Positions 6,175 to 12,373 of a DNA stretch of 15,120 nt are shown here, one piece after another. The position numbers and the translations under genes are program-made. The stretch lies in contig DPHD01000063.1 of NCBI GenBank assembly GCA_003523085.1, forward strand, positions 21,397 through 36,516, given 5' to 3'. A model generated the notes under the pieces. It was given only the letters and a program-made list of their open reading frames with translations, was not told the DNA's origin and ran no database searches. Within the stretch, counting starts at the first letter, position 1. Every line of letters begins with the position of its first letter. Source of the DNA: Oceanospirillaceae bacterium. Lineage in GTDB: Bacteria; Pseudomonadota; Gammaproteobacteria; Pseudomonadales; Balneatricaceae.

Positions 6175-6794
6175 AATTCACCCATAGCAACCACGTCAAC
6201 GCCTTCTGGCACCATAAACTCAAACAAAGCGGCATCGATGACCGGGTTCAGAATGACATTGGTAAAACTCAAGCTGGTCTTTTGGTGCATGCTGTCTTCG
6301 AGCTGCATTTCCAGTAGTTGACCGTTTTTGAAGTTGATGCGTAAGCTTTGATACAAACTTTCTGGGTCTTTAGGTGTGAGCCGGTAAAACACTAGTCCAG
6401 CCTCACCTCGTTGCATCACTACATCAAACTGTGCACCAATATCCTTGCTGTTGCCACTGAGTAATAGTGCCGGCGTATTGGTGGTACGTTGATCCAGTTT
6501 TTGTACGGTAACCTGTTCTAAATCTTGATCGTATATCCACAAGCGCTCGCCATTACTCACTAGCAACTGTGCAAACGGATCCTCTGTTTGCCACCAAAAC
6601 TGGTTCGGCTGAGCCAACACCATATGCCCGTGGGTTTCCTGCAGGCGGCTACCGCTCGCATCTAATAGATACTGTACAAAATCGGCTTCGATGTTGTTGC
6701 GCTGACCTAATTGTTGACTCAGGGCTTGGGCAGCGGTTTGGCCAAAGGTCACCATGGAACAGCTTAAAGCCAACAGTAACACTGCTGTGCGCAT
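6171..6794 (-). CDS. lolA: Outer-membrane lipoprotein carrier LolA
   Basis: LolA is the periplasmic chaperone that takes lipoproteins from LolCDE and hands them to the outer-membrane receptor LolB. From ATG 6794 the protein has 207 residues (E. coli 203) with a clear signal peptide (MRTAVLLLALSCSMVTFG, cleavage likely just after). The mature part has family features: NIEADFVQYLLDASGSRLQETHGHMVLAQPNQFWWQTEDPFAQLLVSNG, LWIYDQDLEQVTV and the C-terminal LSFTNVILNPVIDAALFEF. An in-frame ATG at 6809 would add five residues (MLGLF); I prefer 6794 because AGGA lies 6 bases ahead of it and the shorter form starts the signal peptide with the usual Met-Arg. It follows ftsK by 20 bases and overlaps rarA by 4. 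Confidence 0.94.
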   Translation of the reverse strand: MRTAVLLLALSCSMVTFGQTAAQALSQQLGQRNNIEADFVQYLLDASGSRLQETHGHMVLAQPNQFWWQTEDPFAQLLVSNGERLWIYDQDLEQVTVQKLDQRTTNTPALLLSGNSKDIGAQFDVVMQRGEAGLVFYRLTPKDPESLYQSLRINFKNGQLLEMQLEDSMHQKTSLSFTNVILNPVIDAALFEFMVPEGVDVVAMGEL

Positions 6795-6814
6795 AAATAA
6801 TCCTAACATATGGG

Positions 6815-9421
6815 TTAATCCCTAGGCGGTGGTGGCGCCAATACTTCGCGGCTACCATTGTGGGCGGGTGGCGTAATGACACCGGCGGCTTCCATCGATT
6901 CTATCATGCGTGCGGCGCGGTTATAGCCAATTTTAAATTTGCGCTGTACCGAAGAGATCGATGCCCTGCGAGTTTCTGTAATAAAGGCCACTGCTTCATC
7001 ATAAAGTCGATCTTGGTCTTCCTCAAAGGCACCTTCAGAAGAAGCCAAGCCAAAGCCTTCTTCTTGGTCATAGTTACCCTCAACGATGGCTTCAATAAAG
7101 TTGGGGGCCCCCCGTTGTTTCCATGCTTCTACCACACGGTGAACTTCATCATCGCTGACAAAGGCGCCGTGCACGCGTTCCGGCATGCTTTTGCCAGGCG
7201 GTAAGTACAACATATCACCATGGCCTAACAAGCTTTCGGCTCCACCTTGATCAAGGATAGTGCGTGAGTCAATTTTAGAACTCACTTGGAAGGCAATTCG
7301 AGTGGGTACATTGGCCTTAATGAGGCCGGTAATCACATCCACAGAAGGTCGTTGCGTTGCAAGAATAAGATGAATGCCAGCTGCCCTTGCCTTTTGCGCA
7401 ATACGGGCAATCAGTTCTTCTACCTTTTTACCGACCACCATAATCATGTCAGCAAACTCATCCACCACCACTACAATATAGGGCAAGGGTTCTAAGAAAG
7501 GCCGGTCGTCGGGGTTTTCTCCTGCCACCTCGTTGGGCACCCAAATAGGGTCTAAGATCGGTTCACCCGCGGTTATTTTAGTATTAAAACCGGCTAAATT
7601 ACGCACCCCCTGCGATGCCATTAATCGATAACGACGCTCCATTTCCGCCACGCACCAGCGTAAGCCACCTGCGGCTTCTTTCATGTCGGTAATAACTGGG
7701 GCCAGCAAGTGTGGGATGCCATCGTAGATCGACAGCTCCAACATTTTTGGGTCAACCAACAACATACGCACTTGGTCGGGGCCAGATTTAAGTAAAATGC
7801 TCATAATCATGGCATTAACGCCCACAGATTTGCCGGAACCCGTGGTGCCCGCTACCAATAGGTGGGGCATCTTGGCAAGATCCACCACCACCGGTTTGCC
7901 GGCAATATCGTTGCCTAAGGTTAAAGTGAGCGGACTACTTGAGGCCAAGTAAGTTTTGCTGCCGATGACTTCACTAATGCGTACCATTTCTCGGTTTTGA
8001 TTAGGGATTTCGATGCCGATGACCGATTTACCGGCGATCACTTCAACCACACGAACACTCATTACCGCCATAGACCGAGCAAGGTCCTTTGACAAGTTGC
8101 TGATCTTACTGACTTTAGTGCCAGGCGCCGGTTGGATCTCTATACGCGTGATCACTGGCCCAGGATTGACCTCCACCACTTCTGCCACTACCCCAAAATC
8201 TAATAACTTCGCCTCTAACAGCTGACTTAAACTGGCTAATTCTTCGGGCGTAATAGTGGGATTGAGGCTGGCGCTCGGCGGGTCTAATAAACTTACCGAG
8301 GGCAGACCTTTTTGTTTGGCTGCGCGGCCCCTTTGATCACCGCTTTGCTCGGTATGGGAGTCACCGGTGTCCTGCTTGTGGGTTTCGGACAAGGGCACAA
8401 TTTTCACTTCTTTTACCGGTGCAGCCACGGTAGCGGCCGCTACGGGTTTAGCTAAAGGCTTGGTTAGCATCGTTTTAATGGCCACAGGTTTCGCCTTAGG
8501 TGGTGTTGCGGCCAGTGCTGCGGCCACGTCGTCATGACTAAAGTCAGCATGTTGACTTGAGAGCTCCTGCACTGGGTTTGCTTGGGGTGCCGCTGCTATG
8601 GCGCTGGGCTTGAGCGGTATCGACTCAGAGGCCTTTGCTGCGTTGGGCCAAAGGCCACGCAACAGACTAGCAATTGAACGTCTGCGTTGACTCAAATGAG
8701 ACGCAAGCGAGCGATACCAAGCTGTTTTGGGGGTGCTGGCTAGTGGCGAGGTTTGTTTTTTGGTGACTGGTGTTGCTGATGTGGGCTGGGCACTAAACAG
8801 ACTTTGTTTTAAATGTAAGTACCAATATATGCAGTGCCGCCCTAGGGTTTCAGTGATTACTCCCCAGCGCAATTGCCAAAACTGGCTTATGGCCAGCATT
8901 AAAGTAGTTAATACCAAAATATTAGTGCCTGTCATGCCTAAGGCGTGATGCAGCGGCTGGCCCAAACTCAGGCCCAACAACCCGCCACTGCCCTGAGGGT
9001 ATTGTAGGCCTTGGTTAGAAAAGTGCACGGCAGCAAACACACTAAAAGCCACGATGAGGGCGGCAAAGGTGAGTAGTTTGAACCAAGGGTGAGGAGCATC
9101 AGGGTGGTTTTTGTGGCCCAAAAAACGGCGTACTTCATACTCTATAACGATGACTGGAATTAAATAGGCGACGATGCCGATGGAGCGCAATAACAAGTCG
9201 GATAAAATGGCCCCCAATGTACCCCCAGCGTTATGCGTCACGGAGACATCAAAGGCTTGAGAAAAGCTAGGATCTGCAGCGTCAAAACTGACGAGTACGA
9301 TTAGGATATATACACTAAATGCAAGCAGTGCCAGGTGATAGCCGCGCCAACTGAGCATCTGAATCCAGGTGGTATTGTGTGTTTGACTGGCTTTACCTGT
9401 ACGTGGGTTGGAGAGGGCCAC
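6815..9421 (-). CDS. ftsK: DNA translocase FtsK
   Basis: FtsK couples cell division to chromosome segregation: its N-terminal membrane domain joins the divisome and its C-terminal motor pumps DNA and activates XerCD at dif. The 868-residue protein has four hydrophobic segments (about 30-47, 73-95, 115-133, 160-180), a low-complexity A/K/P-rich linker at about 210-385, then the motor: Walker A GTTGSGKS (525-532), Walker B IVVVVDEFAD (649-658), ATQRPSVDVITG (688-699) and a gamma winged helix (about 804-868) with RRASISSVQRKFKIGYNRAARMIE that reads KOPS. It is shorter than E. coli FtsK (1329) because the linker is short, as in Pseudomonas. The GTG at 9421 has AAGGA 9 bases before it, but a near-consensus promoter would start transcription only about 7 bases upstream; ATG at residue 22 (9358) is the alternative start. 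Confidence 0.95.
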   Translation of the reverse strand: MALSNPRTGKASQTHNTTWIQMLSWRGYHLALLAFSVYILIVLVSFDAADPSFSQAFDVSVTHNAGGTLGAILSDLLLRSIGIVAYLIPVIVIEYEVRRFLGHKNHPDAPHPWFKLLTFAALIVAFSVFAAVHFSNQGLQYPQGSGGLLGLSLGQPLHHALGMTGTNILVLTTLMLAISQFWQLRWGVITETLGRHCIYWYLHLKQSLFSAQPTSATPVTKKQTSPLASTPKTAWYRSLASHLSQRRRSIASLLRGLWPNAAKASESIPLKPSAIAAAPQANPVQELSSQHADFSHDDVAAALAATPPKAKPVAIKTMLTKPLAKPVAAATVAAPVKEVKIVPLSETHKQDTGDSHTEQSGDQRGRAAKQKGLPSVSLLDPPSASLNPTITPEELASLSQLLEAKLLDFGVVAEVVEVNPGPVITRIEIQPAPGTKVSKISNLSKDLARSMAVMSVRVVEVIAGKSVIGIEIPNQNREMVRISEVIGSKTYLASSSPLTLTLGNDIAGKPVVVDLAKMPHLLVAGTTGSGKSVGVNAMIMSILLKSGPDQVRMLLVDPKMLELSIYDGIPHLLAPVITDMKEAAGGLRWCVAEMERRYRLMASQGVRNLAGFNTKITAGEPILDPIWVPNEVAGENPDDRPFLEPLPYIVVVVDEFADMIMVVGKKVEELIARIAQKARAAGIHLILATQRPSVDVITGLIKANVPTRIAFQVSSKIDSRTILDQGGAESLLGHGDMLYLPPGKSMPERVHGAFVSDDEVHRVVEAWKQRGAPNFIEAIVEGNYDQEEGFGLASSEGAFEEDQDRLYDEAVAFITETRRASISSVQRKFKIGYNRAARMIESMEAAGVITPPAHNGSREVLAPPPPRD

Positions 9422-9434
9422 TAAATGAGATCCT

Positions 9435-9463
9435 TTTATGAGTGCGGCTAATTAGAGTGTCAA
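9435..9463 (-). promoter_or_regulatory. Sigma-70 promoter of the ftsK operon
   Basis: On the minus strand TTGACA (9463-9458) is a perfect -35, followed by a 17-base spacer and CATAAA (9440-9435, 4 of 6 matches) as -10. Start of transcription would fall near 9428, only about 7 bases before the GTG at 9421. No LexA box like that of E. coli ftsK is seen nearby. Confidence 0.5.
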
Positions 9464-9550
9464 TGTGTAAGCATTAGCAAACATAGCCTATGATACTCAA
9501 TCCTGATAGCTGAACCAAGCCCGTTACCGCAGTCATTTGTATAGGCGCAC

Positions 9551-9566
9551 TGTTACAATATGTTAC
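9551..9566. promoter_or_regulatory. Tandem TGTTAC repeat, candidate response-regulator site
   Basis: TGTTAC occurs at 9551-9556 and 9561-9566, exactly one helical turn (10 bp) apart; on the other strand it reads GTAAC-N5-GTAAC. Tandem half-sites at 10-bp spacing are the usual layout for OmpR/CpxR-type winged-helix regulators. The site is in the 235-bp spacer between the divergent ftsK and CheW-CZB genes and could serve either. The regulator is unknown. Confidence 0.35.
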
Positions 9567-9642
9567 TTGTAAAAACAAATTAATTTGGTCAGCGCATATT
9601 CAACCGCTTACTGGCGTAATATACTGGTGCTAATCTAAAGCC

Positions 9643-9660
9643 ATGGCCCTTTTATTATGA
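9643..9660 (+). other. Five-codon leader ORF overlapping the CheW-CZB start
   Basis: ATG at 9643 opens a five-codon frame (M-A-L-L-L) that stops at TGA 9658-9660, sharing ATGA with the ATG (9657) of the following gene. The downstream gene has no clear Shine-Dalgarno, so re-initiation after this mini-frame could drive it. Chance occurrence is quite possible. Confidence 0.25.
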
Positions 9661-10502
9661 CTGCAGCAACAGCCCATAAGACAGAACGTTCTAATCGCAT
9701 CCTAACCTTCTTGTTGGGCCACACTCGGTTTGCCATTGATATTTCAAGCATACTCTCTATTACCGATGATTTTAACAAAGTGGAGTCTTCGAAAAATCAC
9801 CAGCTGTCGTTTTTAGGCTACCTTTATTACCGTAACAAACCGGTAAATACCTACGAATGCTCCACCCTGTTGGGCCGAGATTCCAATCGCACTATATTAG
9901 AAAGCACCATCAGCAGCCTTAACGACGGTGAAGAGGCACACGTGAGTTGGCTCAACGGTTTGGAACAAAGCATTACCAACGGCACTCGCTTTGATCTACA
10001 ACGGGACCCTCGAGTATGTGAATTTGGCCATTGGTTACAGCATAAACAAAAAACAGCCGATGACACCACTAAAACCTTGTTGTCGCGGTTTGAAGAACCC
10101 CATGTAGAGTTTCATCGCCAAGCCGACACTCTACTGCAGGTTGCCAAAGATTCAGGCACCGCCGAAGCACTAAAACAACTGGCGGCAGCCAAACGAGGCA
10201 AAGTAAGTGAATTGCTGCGCCTATTTAATTACACTAAATCGCAACTACAATCTGCAGTACACCCCGTAGTGCTTTATATCACCAGGGATGGTGTGACGCC
10301 TTGGTTTGCACTGGTACTTGATAGTATGGATGATATTGTATCCTACGAAGAGAGTCAGTTTACACAAATGCGAGATCCTGACGATTTGTCTGCAGAAGCC
10401 CACCCGGACCCAGTTTATGGTTATATACATAACCCAGACACGGATGAGAAAGACAGCTTAATATTGTCGGCCTCTCGCTTAGCCTACCTAATAGAGCATT
10501 AG
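9657..10502 (+). CDS. CheW-like scaffold protein with inserted CZB zinc-binding domain
   Basis: Residues about 13-75 read as the first half of a CheW fold (ILTFLLGHTRFAIDISSILSI...FLGYLYYRNKPVNTYECSTLLG, with the conserved Arg59). Residues about 202-281 read as the second half (VVLYITRDG..PWFALVLDSMDDIVSYEES, then YGYIHNP...SLILSASRLAYLIE). Between them, about 85-200, is a helical CZB domain with the full 3-His/1-Cys zinc set: His95-x2-Trp98, Cys121-x-Phe-Gly124-x-Trp126, and His149-x3-His153, all at family spacing. CZB domains sense zinc or hypochlorous acid in chemoreceptors and diguanylate cyclases; CheW links receptors to CheA. A cytoplasmic adaptor whose signalling changes with zinc or oxidant is inferred. 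No signal peptide or membrane helix is present. It begins a likely operon with aat (32-base gap), in the slot where relatives carry trxB. No chemotaxis gene is nearby. Confidence 0.75.
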   Translation: MTAATAHKTERSNRILTFLLGHTRFAIDISSILSITDDFNKVESSKNHQLSFLGYLYYRNKPVNTYECSTLLGRDSNRTILESTISSLNDGEEAHVSWLNGLEQSITNGTRFDLQRDPRVCEFGHWLQHKQKTADDTTKTLLSRFEEPHVEFHRQADTLLQVAKDSGTAEALKQLAAAKRGKVSELLRLFNYTKSQLQSAVHPVVLYITRDGVTPWFALVLDSMDDIVSYEESQFTQMRDPDDLSAEAHPDPVYGYIHNPDTDEKDSLILSASRLAYLIEH

Positions 10503-10534
10503 TAGAGCACTTATAGGCCAATCTATATACAGCT

Positions 10535-11236
10535 ATGCCTGTTTATCAACTTGATACAAATGACTATTGGTTTCCACCCGTTAGCGAAGCATTGACCGAC
10601 CCTGCCGGTTTATTGGCTATTGGTGGCGACCTATGCGTGCCTCGTTTGTTACATGCCTACCAACAGGGCATTTTTCCTTGGTTTACCGATCAGGAACCCA
10701 TTTTGTGGTGGGCCCCTAGCCCGCGCATGGTATTAAAGCCAGAACACATACACATTTCTAAAAGCATGCGTAAGTGGATGCGTAAAACGCAATTCAGCAT
10801 CACTTTCGATCACGCATTTGAGCGCGTTGTTGATGCCTGCGCTGGCACCGTAAGAAACGGACAAACACAGGCAGAAAGCTGGATCACGCCAGCCATGAAA
10901 CAGGCTTATACCAACTTATTTAGGTCAGGCTACGCTCATAGTGTTGAGGTTTGGCGCGGCCACGAACTGGTAGGAGGTTTGTACGGTGTTGCTCTGGGGC
11001 GCATGTTTTTTGGTGAGTCTATGTTTAGCCTCGCCGACAACACCTCCAAATTCGCCTTTATTCAGTTAGCCCAGCAACTACAAGCCTGGAATTTTGTATT
11101 GATAGACTGTCAGATGCACACCCCCCACTTAACTAGTCTCGGTGCAGCTGAAATTGAAATGGCTGAATTTCAAGCCTATTTAGAACAGAATCTAACCCAT
11201 GGTGTGGGTAGTCGCTGGGAACTCGTGATAGAGTAG
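10535..11236 (+). CDS. aat: Leucyl/phenylalanyl-tRNA--protein transferase
   Basis: Aat transfers Leu or Phe from aminoacyl-tRNA to the N-terminus of proteins beginning with Lys or Arg, making them N-degron substrates for ClpS-ClpAP. The 233-residue protein (E. coli 234) shows the family blocks in order: GLLAIGGDL (25-33), AYQQGIFPWF (41-50), WWAPSPRMVL (58-67), ESWITPAM (114-121), LVGGLYGVALGRMFFGESMFS (145-165) and IDCQMHTPHLTSLGA (190-204). The ATG at 10535 gives the expected N-terminus but has only a weak, distant ribosome site, so coupling to the upstream gene is possible. bpt starts 7 bases after its stop. Closeness to infA and clpA is an old gammaproteobacterial arrangement. Confidence 0.97.
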   Translation: MPVYQLDTNDYWFPPVSEALTDPAGLLAIGGDLCVPRLLHAYQQGIFPWFTDQEPILWWAPSPRMVLKPEHIHISKSMRKWMRKTQFSITFDHAFERVVDACAGTVRNGQTQAESWITPAMKQAYTNLFRSGYAHSVEVWRGHELVGGLYGVALGRMFFGESMFSLADNTSKFAFIQLAQQLQAWNFVLIDCQMHTPHLTSLGAAEIEMAEFQAYLEQNLTHGVGSRWELVIE

Positions 11237-11243
11237 TTATGTT

Positions 11244-11969
11244 ATGTCTTCTTCTACCGATATAAATAGTTTGGTGTTCTACCCCACACCCGAACATGAT
11301 TGTAGTTATTTATCTGGGCGCCAAGCTCGGTCCGTGTTTTTGAACCCCGACCAAGGCTTGGACGAGTCTACCTATATGCAGCTTACCGACATGGGGTTTC
11401 GACGGAGCGGCGAACATATATATCGGCCATGGTGTGACACCTGCAACGAGTGCAAGTCGGTCCGTGTACCCCTAGCTCAATTTAACTTTAGCAAAAGTCA
11501 AAAGCGCGTTATTAATCGCAATAAAGATCTGCAAGTCACCTTTGAAGAAGCCAAATTTAGCGATGAGTATTACGCTCTGTATCAAAACTACATTAATACC
11601 CGCCATGCTGATGGTGATATGTACCCACCGTCAGAGGAACAATTCACGAGCTTTTTGTGTCAGCCAAACCCAGCTTGCCGCAGTTATTTTATATGTTTTC
11701 GTGCCTCTGAAAAGCTTGTTGCAGTGGCGGTGGTCGACATGCTGCCCAAAGGGGTTTCGGCTATCTATACCTTTTTTGACCCACAACACAGCATAAGAAG
11801 CCTTGGACAATTGGCCGTGTTATGGCAAATTTCTTGGGCGCAAAAGCAATCCTTGAGTTATGTTTATTTAGGCTACTGGATAAAAAATTGTCAGAAAATG
11901 TCCTACAAGGCAGATTACCAACCGCTGGAAGTGTTTGACGATTTGATTTGGCAGCCCTTAGAACCTTAG
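11244..11969 (+). CDS. bpt: Aspartate/glutamate leucyltransferase Bpt (Ate1-like)
   Basis: Bpt resembles eukaryotic arginyl-transferase Ate1 but transfers Leu from Leu-tRNA to N-terminal Asp or Glu, creating N-degrons for ClpS. The 241-residue protein has the family features: the N-terminal CSYLSGRQARSVFLNP (20-35, Cys20), GFRRSG (51-56), YRPWCDTCNECKSVRVPL (60-77) with its cysteines, FSKSQKRVINRN (82-93), and the C-terminal YVYLGYWIKNCQKMSYKADYQPLE. E. coli lacks this enzyme; Vibrio and Pseudomonas have it. An out-of-frame ATG at 11239 precedes the true ATG at 11244. Only 7 bases separate it from aat, so they are surely cotranscribed; infA follows after a 104-base gap that may hold its own promoter. 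Confidence 0.95.
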   Translation: MSSSTDINSLVFYPTPEHDCSYLSGRQARSVFLNPDQGLDESTYMQLTDMGFRRSGEHIYRPWCDTCNECKSVRVPLAQFNFSKSQKRVINRNKDLQVTFEEAKFSDEYYALYQNYINTRHADGDMYPPSEEQFTSFLCQPNPACRSYFICFRASEKLVAVAVVDMLPKGVSAIYTFFDPQHSIRSLGQLAVLWQISWAQKQSLSYVYLGYWIKNCQKMSYKADYQPLEVFDDLIWQPLEP

Positions 11970-12073
11970 CGCTCGTCAATTTTGATGTTTTTACTCGCTT
12001 TTTAAACACCTTTCTGGCACAATACCGCGCACTGTAACCACCATAAATTTTAGCAATAGACCTTGAGGCTTTA

Positions 12074-12292
12074 ATGGCAAAAGAAGACCAGATTGAAATG
12101 GAAGGTACCATTATTGATACCTTACCTAACACCATGTTCCGCGTAGAACTAGAAAACGGCCACGTGGTCACTGCACATATTTCTGGCAAGATGCGAAAGC
12201 ACTATATTCGTATTTTGACGGGCGATAAAGTTAAAGTGGAGCTAACTCCATACGACTTAACCAAGGGCCGTATTACTTACCGCGCACGTTAA
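12074..12292 (+). CDS. infA: Translation initiation factor IF-1
   Basis: IF-1 binds the A site of the 30S subunit during initiation. The 72-residue protein is an OB fold nearly identical to its gammaproteobacterial orthologues: MAKEDQIEMEGTIIDTLPNT, FRVELENGHVVTAHISGKMR and KHYIRILTGDKVKVELTPYDLTKGRITYR. The length equals that of the E. coli protein. GAGG lies 6 bases before the ATG. The 104-base gap after bpt shows no strong sigma-70 pair, so readthrough from bpt or a weak promoter remain possible. A strong terminator follows 25 bases after the stop. Confidence 0.98.
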   Translation: MAKEDQIEMEGTIIDTLPNTMFRVELENGHVVTAHISGKMRKHYIRILTGDKVKVELTPYDLTKGRITYRAR

Positions 12293-12317
12293 TCGTCGCT
12301 GATTAGGTTCCGCCTAT

Positions 12318-12351
12318 AAAAAAAGGAGCACCCTAGCGTGCTCCTTTTTTT
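12318..12351. terminator. Bidirectional terminator between infA and clpA
   Basis: Seven A, GGAGCAC (12325-12331), a six-base loop, GTGCTCC (12338-12344) and seven T make a perfect 14-bp inverted repeat. Read on either strand it is a GC stem followed by a T-run, so it ends both infA (plus) and clpA (minus). Confidence 0.9.
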
Positions 12352-12353
12352 GT

Positions 12354-12369
12354 TGTAGCCTCGGCTACA
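12354..12369. other. Short hairpin beside the clpA stop
   Basis: TGTAGCC (12354-12360) and GGCTACA (12363-12369) form a 7-bp stem with a two-base loop, 4 bases past the clpA stop codon. It has no T-run of its own and may add to the neighbouring terminator or protect the clpA messenger 3' end. Confidence 0.4.
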
Positions 12370-12373
12370 CCCG

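Noticed and set aside
9422..9656. LexA box or trxB remnant in the ftsK upstream spacer
   Set aside because: No CTGT-N8-ACAG word is present, and no frame in this spacer resembles a thioredoxin reductase FAD or NADPH motif.
12015..12030. Sigma-54-like TGGCAC before infA
   Set aside because: The GG at 12016-12017 should have GC exactly ten bases further on; positions 12028-12029 are CG, so the spacing is off by one.
11761..12189. 142-codon minus-strand frame across the bpt end and infA
   Set aside because: It is antisense to two certain genes, runs across an intergenic gap, has no start context and resembles no protein family.
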